NCBI GenBank assembly: GCA_913030825.1
Contig: CAJWCU010000005.1
Location: 1 to 64,000, forward strand
Source: an uncultured Rhodospirillaceae bacterium
Lineage (GTDB): Bacteria > Pseudomonadota > Alphaproteobacteria > Rhodospirillales > Casp-alpha2
Length of the DNA stretch: 64,000 bases
Direction: 5' to 3'
A program made the translations under genes and the position numbers. Shown piece by piece: positions 29,191 to 36,862 of the stretch; the stretch's first letter is position 1; every line of letters begins with the position of its first letter. A model generated the notes under the pieces. That model had not been told where the DNA came from. It made no database searches and worked only from the letters and a program-made list of their open reading frames with translations.

Positions 29191-30048
29191 ATGGCACATT
29201 TCGACGAAACCTTCACCGACGGCGAACTGCCGCCCGTCAAGGTCTATTGGCAACCGGGTTGCTCAAGCTGCCTGAAAACAAAGGAATTTTTGCTCGATCA
29301 CGGTATTCCCTTCGTCTCCGTCAATGTCGTTGACGACGAAGAAGGCTTCAAGGAACTGGAAGCGCTCGGCGTTCGCATGGTGCCGATTGTCTCGCGCGGC
29401 AAGAACTGGGCCAACGGCGCCGTGTTCCGCGACGTCGCCAAGGTCGCCGGGTTCGATTTCGAGGGACACAAGATGCTCAGTCCCGAAGAAATGAAGGACA
29501 AGGTCCTGCAGAACGTCGCCGCCGCCACCCGCTATCTGAAACAGATCCCGGAAGACCGCCTGGACGAATTGCTGCCGGGCCGGCCCCGGTCCTACCGGCA
29601 ATTGGTCTATCACGTGATGAACATCCCGGAAGTGTTCCTCAACCGCGTCGAAAACGACGCGCCCTATACCTACGAAGCGCTGAAGTCGGTTCCGCCGGCG
29701 TCGGTCAAGACCAAGCAGGACCTGATCGATTACGGCCAGGGCATCCACGCCCGTTTCCAGGCGTGGTGGGACCGCGAAGGTGCGACCACCGACTTCACCC
29801 AGCCGGGCAAGGTCTATTACGGCGAGGTCACCCTGCATGAGGTGCTGGAGCGTACGGGCTGGCACACCGGGCAACACACCCGCCAGATCATCCTGATGCT
29901 GCGCGAGAAACTGGGGATCGAGCCCGACGGCGCCCTGACCGACGCCGATTTCGAAGGTCTGCCGATGCCCAAGAATGTCTGGGACAACGAACGGTCGTTC
30001 GACGAAGCCGCCTTCGCCGGCCCGGCGGAGACCCGCGCCGCCGAATAG
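29191..30048 (+). CDS. Glutaredoxin-DinB fusion protein
   Basis: A 285-residue two-domain protein after an AAGGAAACATCTC ribosome region. Residues 14-80 are a glutaredoxin with active site C24-S-S-C27 and the cis-Pro segment M-V-P-I-V. Residues about 95-235 are a DinB/maleylpyruvate-isomerase-like four-helix bundle with a metal triad (His in V-Y-H-V, and H-T-G-Q-H-T-R). DinB enzymes in other bacteria are thiol-dependent metalloenzymes, so the fused glutaredoxin may deliver or regenerate glutathione. The RraA-like gene starts 5 bp after its stop. The reaction is unknown. Confidence 0.85.
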   Translation: MAHFDETFTDGELPPVKVYWQPGCSSCLKTKEFLLDHGIPFVSVNVVDDEEGFKELEALGVRMVPIVSRGKNWANGAVFRDVAKVAGFDFEGHKMLSPEEMKDKVLQNVAAATRYLKQIPEDRLDELLPGRPRSYRQLVYHVMNIPEVFLNRVENDAPYTYEALKSVPPASVKTKQDLIDYGQGIHARFQAWWDREGATTDFTQPGKVYYGEVTLHEVLERTGWHTGQHTRQIILMLREKLGIEPDGALTDADFEGLPMPKNVWDNERSFDEAAFAGPAETRAAE

Positions 30049-30053
30049 GCCGT

Positions 30054-30779
30054 ATGCCGTATAGAGAGGACATCGAGTTGACCGACTTCACACCCGAAGA
30101 TCTGGCGGTGCTGACCCAATGGGATACACCGACCATCTGCAACGCCCTTGAGGAAGTCATGCCGGAACGGCGGGGCCACGGCTACACGACGGAGCCGCTG
30201 GTGCCGTTGGACCCGGACTTGCCGCCGATCTGCGGCTATGCCCGCACGGCGACGATCCGGGCGGCCGAGCCGCCCAACGAAACGCCGGCCGAAATGGCGG
30301 CCAAGCGCGAAGCCTATTACGAATACGTAGCACAAGGCCCCAAGCCGACCGTCGTGGTGATCCAGGACATCGACCCCCGCCCCGGTTACGGCGCCTTTTG
30401 GGGCGAGGTTCAGACCACCGTCCATAAAGGCCTGGGCGCCGTCGGCGGCGTCACCAACGGATCGTTCCGCGACCTCAAGGACAGTGCGCGGGGCTTCAAT
30501 CTTCTGGGCGGCGAAGTCGGCCCGTCCCATGCCTACGTCCATGTCGTCGATATCGACTGTCAGGTGACAATCCACGGCATGACCGTGGTGACGAACAACA
30601 TCATCCATGCCGACCATCATGGCGCGGTGATGATCCCGGACGAAGCGGTCAAGAAAATCCCCGAAGCGGTCGAGCGTATCTCGCGCCGCGAGGCGGTGAT
30701 CCTGACGGCTGCCAAAGCACCGGACTTCGACATCGAAAAATTGAAGGCGGCAATGAAGGGGGCGAAGGAAATCCACTGA
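30054..30779 (+). CDS. RraA-family protein
   Basis: A 241-residue protein of the RraA/HMG-aldolase fold: GAVGGVTNGSFRDL carries the conserved Gly and Arg-Asp of the active site, with the flanking V-V-V-I-Q-D-I-D and W-G-E strands. Many free-standing members are 4-hydroxy-4-methyl-2-oxoglutarate or oxaloacetate lyases rather than RNase inhibitors. It forms a tight pair with the glutaredoxin-DinB gene and ends at a strong terminator, so the two are an isolated two-gene operon, probably catabolic. Confidence 0.87.
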   Translation: MPYREDIELTDFTPEDLAVLTQWDTPTICNALEEVMPERRGHGYTTEPLVPLDPDLPPICGYARTATIRAAEPPNETPAEMAAKREAYYEYVAQGPKPTVVVIQDIDPRPGYGAFWGEVQTTVHKGLGAVGGVTNGSFRDLKDSARGFNLLGGEVGPSHAYVHVVDIDCQVTIHGMTVVTNNIIHADHHGAVMIPDEAVKKIPEAVERISRREAVILTAAKAPDFDIEKLKAAMKGAKEIH

Positions 30780-30802
30780 CCCTCCGCCGTCATCTAGAAA
30801 TG

Positions 30803-30834
30803 AAAAGGCCCGCCGAAACCGGCGGGCCTTTTTT
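30803..30834 (+). terminator. Rho-independent terminator, usable in both directions
   Basis: AAAA, then GGCCCGCCG, an AAAC loop, CGGCGGGCC and TTTTTT. The stem is 9 bp GC-rich (30807-30815 with 30820-30828). The A-run on one side and T-run on the other let it stop transcription of both the RraA gene and the convergent gene at 30859-31176. Confidence 0.92.
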
Positions 30835-30858
30835 ATGCCAAGCAGGACGAACGCCCGG

Positions 30859-31176
30859 TTATTTCACGCAGGCCGTCAGCGCCTGAGTCACCACCGCGGC
30901 CGTGGCGACGGTCGCCGTCGACATGGAAAAGCCGGATCCGCCGCCCATCTTGTCGGCGACAAAGGTGGTCAGCGCCGCCGGGGTCACCGACTCTCCGACC
31001 TTCTTGAGCGTACAGGTACAGGCCGTTTCCGTATTGCCGGCCTTGCCCGTGCACCAATCCATGAACTGGCCGGTCAACTCGCCGGTGTAACCGTCCAGCG
31101 CCTGGGCCCGGGGGGCCGCGGCGGTCAGGGTCAGGCCGACCATGATGGCGGCGGCGAACAGGCGAAAAGCGGTCAT
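30859..31176 (-). CDS. Small secreted Cys-containing protein
   Basis: A 105-residue protein; ATG at 31176 has AGGAG nine bases before it. Signal peptide with cleavage near Q-A-L. The mature part has four Cys (M-D-W-C, A-C-T-C and a C-terminal A-C-V-K) that could form two disulfides in the periplasm. Small helical sequence, no family recognised. It shares the bidirectional terminator with the RraA gene. Confidence 0.72.
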   Translation of the reverse strand: MTAFRLFAAAIMVGLTLTAAAPRAQALDGYTGELTGQFMDWCTGKAGNTETACTCTLKKVGESVTPAALTTFVADKMGGGSGFSMSTATVATAAVVTQALTACVK

Positions 31177-31213
31177 CGGCGGAAGCTCCTGATTATTGAA
31201 AGACCCGTTCGGT

Positions 31214-32371
31214 CTAGGCCGAAATCTCGGCCCGCGCAATCAGGTACTTCTGCAAATGCCCCATGTCGGGATTGAAGCCCAGGCCCGGGCGGTCGGCCCG
31301 GAGCATCATGACCGGATCGAAAGGATCGACCAGGTCATGGGGGTTTTCCGCGTAATCGATAAAGGCCGTCTCCAGCCAATGGGGTTGGTCCGCCGCCGGT
31401 TCCGGCTGCGCCGCCAGGACATGGGCCGTCGCAACATATCCCGGGCCCCAGTAGAAGCTATGGCCGACGACGCGTACACCCGCCGCCCGGCCCATCTCGA
31501 AGACCTGTTTGGAAACGCTGACCCCGCCGACCTTGGCGATCGAGGGCTGAATGACATCGAAGGCGCCGGCCTGGATGGCGTGGGAGAATTCCATGGCGGA
31601 GCCGATGTTCTCGCCGCCGGAAATGCCGGTCCCCTCGGCGCGGACCTTGGCAAGGCCGTCGAAATCCTCCGGCGGCCAGACCGGCTCTTCCAGCCAGAGG
31701 AAACCGCCCTTCACGTGCTCGCGTTCCTTCAACTCGCGGGCGATGGCCGAGGCGTCCTCGACGGACCACGGGCAATTGACGTCCAACGTGATGGCGACGC
31801 CTTCGGGGGCCGCCTCGCGCGCCGCCATGAACGACGGCATGTCCCGTTCGTGCAGCTTGACCATGGGAAAGCCCAGGTCGGCGGCGCGGGCCGTGTTGCG
31901 GGCGACGGCGTCGGTGTCGCCGCCGTAACGCATCAGCGAAGCATAGCGGGTGATCTCGACGTCGTCTTCGGGCCCGCCGAGCAGTTGATAAAGCGGCTTG
32001 CCCGCGCGCTTAGCCCGCAAGTCCCAAAGGGCGATGTCGATCCCCGACAGGGCATACATGCAAGGCCCCTGCCGGCCGAAGCCGAAGAACGCCTTGTTCG
32101 CCCCCTCCATCAGGGTTTCCAGATCGGCCTCGTCCCGGCCGATGAACCAGGGGGCGATCAGATTTTCCAGCATCGCCATGGTGCTGGGGTTGGACAAATG
32201 GCCGAAGCTTTCGCCCCAGCCTTCCAAACCGTCCTCGGTCTCGATCCGAACCATCAGGCATTCCTTGACGGTCCAGGGGTTATCGTTTGCACCCGGGCGG
32301 AACCCGAAACGCGGCCCGCCCGTTTCGAACGGGACGCCGAAACGCAAAAGCTCGATTTTCTTGATGGTCAT
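31214..32371 (-). CDS. Mandelate racemase/muconate-lactonizing enzyme family protein
   Basis: A 385-residue enolase-superfamily enzyme, start preceded by GGAGGAG. The catalytic set is readable: base-lysine region M-V-K-L-H-E-R-D, metal ligands Asp in T-L-D-V-N-C-P-W, Glu in W-L-E-E-P-V and Glu in S-G-G-E-N, and the second base region G-H-S-F-Y-W-G-P-G with His. This places it in the mandelate racemase subgroup, which dehydrates or epimerises acid sugars. Substrate unknown. It lies 35 bp downstream of the YjdF-like gene in the same direction, at the end of the acyl-CoA dehydrogenase operon. Confidence 0.88.
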   Translation of the reverse strand: MTIKKIELLRFGVPFETGGPRFGFRPGANDNPWTVKECLMVRIETEDGLEGWGESFGHLSNPSTMAMLENLIAPWFIGRDEADLETLMEGANKAFFGFGRQGPCMYALSGIDIALWDLRAKRAGKPLYQLLGGPEDDVEITRYASLMRYGGDTDAVARNTARAADLGFPMVKLHERDMPSFMAAREAAPEGVAITLDVNCPWSVEDASAIARELKEREHVKGGFLWLEEPVWPPEDFDGLAKVRAEGTGISGGENIGSAMEFSHAIQAGAFDVIQPSIAKVGGVSVSKQVFEMGRAAGVRVVGHSFYWGPGYVATAHVLAAQPEPAADQPHWLETAFIDYAENPHDLVDPFDPVMMLRADRPGLGFNPDMGHLQKYLIARAEISA

Positions 32372-32406
32372 GGTGATGTCTCCTCCGGTCCCCCCGGAGA
32401 AGACTC

Positions 32407-33057
32407 CTACCCCGCCGCGCGCGCCGCCGCAATCGCCGCCAACTGCCGGTCGTGGCGGCGCGATAGCAAGATCAGCGCCAGAACCGCGCCGACCAGGGCC
32501 ATGCACATGTCCCATTGCGTGTCCCAGACATCGCCCTGGGTGCCCAGGAATTCCTCGGCCCCCTGCCCCAGGATCACCGCCGCCCACCATTCGATCAGTT
32601 CGTAAAAGGCGCTGAACGCCAGACAGATCGAGGCGACGACGAAGAACAGCATCTTGCCGGCGCCCAGGCCGGTCTTGCGCAACAGCACCTCGCGCGCCAG
32701 CACGGCCGGCACGAAGCCTTGGAAGAAATGCCCGATGCGGTCGTAGGGATTGCGCGCCATGTCGAACAGGTCCTGCAACCAGAACCCGAGAGGCACGTTG
32801 GCGTAGGTGTAATGCCCGCCCAGGATCAGGATGAGCCCGTGCAGGAAGGCCAATCGGTAGAGCAGCGGCGTCAAAGGAAACCCGCCACGCGTCGCCGCCA
32901 TCAGGGGCAGGACGATGAGCACGGGTGCGACCTCGAGAAACCAAGTCACGCGATCCGCAGGTTCGATGCCGGAAGCGATCAGCGCCAGGCCCCAGAAAGC
33001 AGCGAGGACCAGCAATTCCCGATCGCTCGCCCGGCCGTCGGTGGCGGCACCCGTCAT
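32407..33057 (-). CDS. DUF2238 / YjdF-like membrane protein
   Basis: A 216-residue integral membrane protein with about six hydrophobic helices, starting at M-T-G-A-A-T-D-G. The phrase Y-A-N-V-P-L-G-F-W and the helix E-L-I-E-W-W-A-A are typical of the DUF2238 family (YjdF). Its start codon overlaps the stop of the upstream acyl-CoA dehydrogenase gene (ATGA), suggesting coupled translation. Function unknown. Confidence 0.82.
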   Translation of the reverse strand: MTGAATDGRASDRELLVLAAFWGLALIASGIEPADRVTWFLEVAPVLIVLPLMAATRGGFPLTPLLYRLAFLHGLILILGGHYTYANVPLGFWLQDLFDMARNPYDRIGHFFQGFVPAVLAREVLLRKTGLGAGKMLFFVVASICLAFSAFYELIEWWAAVILGQGAEEFLGTQGDVWDTQWDMCMALVGAVLALILLSRRHDRQLAAIAAARAAG

Positions 33058-34205
33058 GCGGCGGCGTCCCCGATATCCATATCGGCGAGGCGTTCCACAT
33101 GATGCGCCGCGTCGCCGAAGACGTGGTCGATCATGGTCAGGCGCTTGAACAGGTGGCTGACGAACATCTCGTCGGTCACGCCCATGCCGCCGTGAAGCTG
33201 CACCGCTTCCTGGCCGATCAGGCGCCCGGCTTGTCCTGCCTTGGCCTTGGCCTGCGCCGCCGCGCGGGCGGCGGCCGACCGGTCGTCGCCGTCCTGTCGG
33301 ACGACCGCCATGTAGCCGAGCCAGCGGGTCAGCTCCGTTTCCATGTACATTTCCGTCATGCGGTGCTGCAGCGCCTGGAAATCGCCCAAGGGACGGCCGA
33401 ACTGCTTGCGTTCCTTCAGGTAGTCGACGGTGCATTGCGTCGTCGCCGCCATCACGCCCGCCGCCTCGACCGCGATCAGGGCCGCCGCGCGGTCAATGAC
33501 CGCTTCGGTCAGTTCAAGGCCGTTGCCGACCTCACCCAAGACCGCCTCGACCCCGACCTTCACACCGGACAGGGTCACATCCCCCGCCCGCAGGCCGTCG
33601 ACCGTGGGGTAATCACGCACCGTCACGCCGGGGGCGTCGGCGTCGATCAGGAAGACGGTGATGCCGGCCCGGTCGCGAACGTCGCCCGACGTACGCGCGG
33701 TGACGGCGATCTTGTCCACCGTCCCGGCATGCAGGACGACGCATTTGGCGCCGTCGAGGACATATCCGCCGCCGTCGGCCTTGGCCGTCGTCGCGACGTC
33801 GTTCAAATCATAGCGCGATTGCGGCTCGGCGTAGCCGAAGGCCAGCAGCAGTTCGCCCGCCGCCAGCTTGGGCAGCAAGTCGCCCTGCTGTTCGGGCGAT
33901 CCGCCCCGGATCATCAACCCGCCGCCCAGCACGACGGTCGATAAAAACGGTTCGACCGCCAGGCCGCCGCCCATGGCCTCCATCAGGATCGCCGTCTCGA
34001 CACTGCCGCCGCCGACGCCGCCCAGGTCTTCGGGAATGCCGAGGGCCAACCAACCCATTTCGGCGAACTGCGCCCAGGTTTCCGGGCAGAAACCGCCGGG
34101 CATGGCCTGGTGCTTGCGCCGGGTGTCCAGATCGTACTCGTCGCGAAAGAACCGTTCGGCCATGTCGCGGATGAGGAGTTGCTCCTCGGTGAAGGTGAAG
34201 TTCAT
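33054..34205 (-). CDS. Acyl-CoA dehydrogenase (paired with the upstream one)
   Basis: A 383-residue acyl-CoA dehydrogenase, starting with NFTFTEEQLLIRDMAERF. The N-terminal helical domain, LAFGYAEPQSRYDLNDV beta region and C-terminal QLHGGMGVTDEMFVS are recognisable, though several cofactor positions are diverged. It is the smaller partner of two consecutive dehydrogenase genes, an arrangement seen in steroid and cyclic-acid degradation, where the two chains form a heteromeric enzyme. That pairing is an inference from context. Confidence 0.88.
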   Translation of the reverse strand: MNFTFTEEQLLIRDMAERFFRDEYDLDTRRKHQAMPGGFCPETWAQFAEMGWLALGIPEDLGGVGGGSVETAILMEAMGGGLAVEPFLSTVVLGGGLMIRGGSPEQQGDLLPKLAAGELLLAFGYAEPQSRYDLNDVATTAKADGGGYVLDGAKCVVLHAGTVDKIAVTARTSGDVRDRAGITVFLIDADAPGVTVRDYPTVDGLRAGDVTLSGVKVGVEAVLGEVGNGLELTEAVIDRAAALIAVEAAGVMAATTQCTVDYLKERKQFGRPLGDFQALQHRMTEMYMETELTRWLGYMAVVRQDGDDRSAAARAAAQAKAKAGQAGRLIGQEAVQLHGGMGVTDEMFVSHLFKRLTMIDHVFGDAAHHVERLADMDIGDAAA

Positions 34206-34221
34206 GTCTCTCTCCGCCCCG

Positions 34222-35430
34222 TCACAGCCCGAGGATCGCCTTGGCGATGATGTTGCGCTGGATTTCGTTGCTGCCGCCGTAGATCGACGCCTTGCGCCAG
34301 TTGAAATAGTGGCTGGCGACGGTCGCCGCGTGCTCCGGAATGGCCGGGCCGTCGTTGCCTGGGCCGGGCCAATCGTCGTCGAGGATCGCCGGGTCGAACA
34401 CGGCGGCGCGGTTGCCGACGGCCTCCAGCAAAAGCTCGGTGATCGCCTGTTGAACCTGTGTGCCCTTCAACTTGAGGATCGAGGATTCGGGCCCGGGCTT
34501 TCGGCCCGCCGCCTGTTCGGACAACAGGTGCAGTTCCGTCATCTCCAGCGCGGTCAGGTCGATTTCGACCTGGGCCATTTCCTCGCGGAACCGGGCGTCC
34601 TCGATCAATGGACGGCCACGTTTCATTTCCTTGGACGCGATCTCGCGCACCCGTTCCATCTGTTTCTTGGACCGGGCGACCCCGGCGATACCGAACCGCT
34701 CATGCCCCAACAGGAATTTGGCGACGGTCCAGCCGTCGTTCTCCTTGCCGACCAGGTTGTCGACCGGCACGCGGACGTCTTCCAGGAACACGTCGTTGAT
34801 TTCCTGGCCGCCGTCCAAGGTCTTAATCGGCCGCACGGTGACGCCCGGCGTCTTCATGTCGATCAGCAGGAAGGAAATCCCGGCCTGTTTCTTACCTTCG
34901 GTCGAGGTACGGACGAGGCAGAAAATCCAATCGGCGTATTGCGCCAAGGTGGTCCAGGTCTTCTGGCCGTTGACGACATAATGGTCGCCGTCGCGTACCG
35001 CACGGGTCGAAAGCGAGGCCAGGTCCGATCCCGATCCCGGCTCGGAAAATCCCTGGCACCACCAATCCTCGCTGGACAGGATGCGCGGCAGGTAGCGCGC
35101 CTTCTGTTCGTCCGTGCCGAATTCGACCAGAACGGGGCCCAGCATCTTGAGCCCGAAGGTGATCAGGCGCGGGCTCGATGCCGCCGCCAGTTCTTCTTCG
35201 TAAAGATAACGCTGCACCGGCGACCATCCGGGGCCGCCGTATTCCTTGGGCCAGCTCGGCGCGATCCAACCGCGTTCATGCAGGATCTTCTGCCAGACGA
35301 CGTAATCGTCCTTTACCAGTTTCAGGCCCAGGTCGACCTTGCGTTTGATTTCGGGCGGAATGCTGGTCCGCAGAAAATCGCGGACCTCTTTTTGGAATGC
35401 CGATTCCTCGGGGTTCAGAACGAGTTCCAA
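34222..35430 (-). CDS. Acyl-CoA dehydrogenase
   Basis: A 402-residue acyl-CoA dehydrogenase. Motifs: WCQGFSEPGSGSDLASL, VNGQKTWTTLAQYADW, and the C-terminal R-K-A-S-I-Y-G-G-S-N-E-I-Q-R-N, which matches the family. It lies 16 bp upstream of the second dehydrogenase, so they probably form one transcript starting at or above the IclR gene. Reaction: oxidation of an unidentified acyl-CoA, electrons to ETF. Confidence 0.92.
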   Translation of the reverse strand: MELVLNPEESAFQKEVRDFLRTSIPPEIKRKVDLGLKLVKDDYVVWQKILHERGWIAPSWPKEYGGPGWSPVQRYLYEEELAAASSPRLITFGLKMLGPVLVEFGTDEQKARYLPRILSSEDWWCQGFSEPGSGSDLASLSTRAVRDGDHYVVNGQKTWTTLAQYADWIFCLVRTSTEGKKQAGISFLLIDMKTPGVTVRPIKTLDGGQEINDVFLEDVRVPVDNLVGKENDGWTVAKFLLGHERFGIAGVARSKKQMERVREIASKEMKRGRPLIEDARFREEMAQVEIDLTALEMTELHLLSEQAAGRKPGPESSILKLKGTQVQQAITELLLEAVGNRAAVFDPAILDDDWPGPGNDGPAIPEHAATVASHYFNWRKASIYGGSNEIQRNIIAKAILGL

Positions 35431-35504
35431 TGTTCAGGCGCCTCCCAACGCCGCCGCCGGTTGTCGTGCCGGAACGGCACGGGCGGATCTACCAGGATCG
35501 AAAT

Positions 35505-36350
35505 CTACCAGGGACCGTGCGCGGCAAAACCGCTTTGCATTTCTTTTTCGATGGTCCGCACCGTATTGACCAGGCGCGGGCCCCATTCTTCTTCCATGCG
35601 TTCCGGTTTGTGGATGAAGGCCGGACCGCCGCAGTTGATCGCCATGATCGTCGCCCCGTCGAGCGAGCGCAGCGGCGCGCCGATGGCGTTGACGTCGTGC
35701 TCCCACTCCCCGAAGGAGGTGCAATAACCCTTTGCCGCGATCTGATCCATGGCGCGTTTGATGCCGCGTTCGATCTTGGGCCATTCGGCGCCGGCCCGTT
35801 CGGCCATGGCGACCATCAGGTATTCCCGTTCGGTGTCCGGAATGGCGGCCAAAAACGCCCGCCCCATGGCCGTCGTGGCGATGGGCACGTGCGAGCCGAC
35901 GTCGAGCCGCAGGGTCACCGTTCCGGCGTCGCGGGCATGTTCGAGATAAACCATGCTGAGCCGATCGCGGGCCCCCAAGGCGATGCCCAGACCGGATGCG
36001 TTCGCCAATTCCTGCATGTAGGGCCGCGCGATCTTGCGGATATCCATATTGGCGAGCAGCGAGTAGCCCAGCGACAACACGCCCGGGCCGAGCCGGTACT
36101 TGCCCAGGCGTTCCGCATGAACGAGATAGCCCAAGCGCGTCAGCGTATGGGTAAGGCGCGACACCGTCGGTTTCGGCAGCCCCGTACGCTCGGCGATGTC
36201 ACCGTTTCCGAGAATGCCGTCGCCCGGTTGAAACGCCCGCATGACGCTGAGCCCCCGCGCCAATGCGGTGACGAATTGCCGGTCTTCCAGTTCTGTCTTT
36301 TCAGGGAAATCTTCCAGAGGCAGCATTCTGCCCTCAGCCTGCGCGATCAT
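35505..36350 (-). CDS. IclR-family transcriptional regulator
   Basis: A 281-residue regulator: winged helix-turn-helix at about residues 25-90 (R-G-L-S-V-M-R-A-F then E-R-T-G-L-P-K-P-T-V-S-R), then the C-terminal effector-binding domain with Y-C-T-S-F-G-E-W-E-H-D-V-N-A-I-G-A-P. It resembles the PcaR/PobR group. It probably controls the acyl-CoA dehydrogenase operon located just downstream on the same strand. Two operator-like sites lie 165-220 bp upstream. Confidence 0.9.
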   Translation of the reverse strand: MIAQAEGRMLPLEDFPEKTELEDRQFVTALARGLSVMRAFQPGDGILGNGDIAERTGLPKPTVSRLTHTLTRLGYLVHAERLGKYRLGPGVLSLGYSLLANMDIRKIARPYMQELANASGLGIALGARDRLSMVYLEHARDAGTVTLRLDVGSHVPIATTAMGRAFLAAIPDTEREYLMVAMAERAGAEWPKIERGIKRAMDQIAAKGYCTSFGEWEHDVNAIGAPLRSLDGATIMAINCGGPAFIHKPERMEEEWGPRLVNTVRTIEKEMQSGFAAHGPW

Positions 36351-36514
36351 TTCTCGTACATCGGCGCCACGCGCCGCCTCCCAAGATCCGGTCGATTATA
36401 CGGCCGGATGCGGTTGGTCCGGTCTGTCTGGGCACGACATCGCCCTTGATTCCCGACCAGGTCGAAAAGCCGTCCGGCCGTGGCGCCCGTCGCCCCGGCC
36501 CAGGACGGCGAGAA
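36351..36514. other. Non-coding region between the IclR gene and its presumed operators
   Basis: No gene supported. Contains the likely leader of the IclR transcript. Confidence 0.5.
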
Positions 36515-36570
36515 TTTGTCATAGCGGAATAAAATGGTCAAATTTCGAAATTTGGTTTCGCTATGCGAAA
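36515..36570. promoter_or_regulatory. Candidate IclR operator region
   Basis: Site 1 (36515-36529) is TTTGTC-ATA-GCGGAA and site 2 (36556-36570) is TTTCGC-TAT-GCGAAA, the second a perfect inverted repeat with a three-base centre. Both match the TTCCGC-N3-GCGGAA type attributed to IclR-family operators. A third palindrome, AAATTTCGAAATTT, sits between them at 36540-36553. Centre-to-centre distance between the sites is 41 bp. Confidence 0.55.
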
Positions 36571-36681
36571 ATATTCAAGACAAGCCGTTCTCGTCCATCG
36601 GCGGCGAACACCCCCCAGGTGATGGAATCCAGCGAGAAAACACGCCTCCCAACGAACATTCCGGCTCTCTCAGGGTTCAAT

Positions 36682-36697
36682 TGGCTTGTCTGATGCT
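36682..36697 (+). promoter_or_regulatory. Possible sigma-54 promoter of the Amt-kinase gene
   Basis: TGGCTTG-N4-ATGCT keeps the invariant GG and GC of the sigma-54 consensus with exactly ten bases between them. It lies about 165 bp before the ammonium transporter-kinase gene. Nitrogen-regulated genes often use sigma-54, but no NtrC site was seen. Confidence 0.35.
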
Positions 36698-36862
36698 AAG
36701 CTGGGTTCTAATATTTTCGGATGCTGCAGCGCAGCATGTTCGATCGTTCCGTGGGGAGGAACTCTTGCAGTCAAACCATGCCTGGGACTTGGCAGTGAGC
36801 CAGCCAATACCCGCCCGCCTGACCGGGCGCCGACATAATCCCCGGAATCTGGATAGGTTCGG

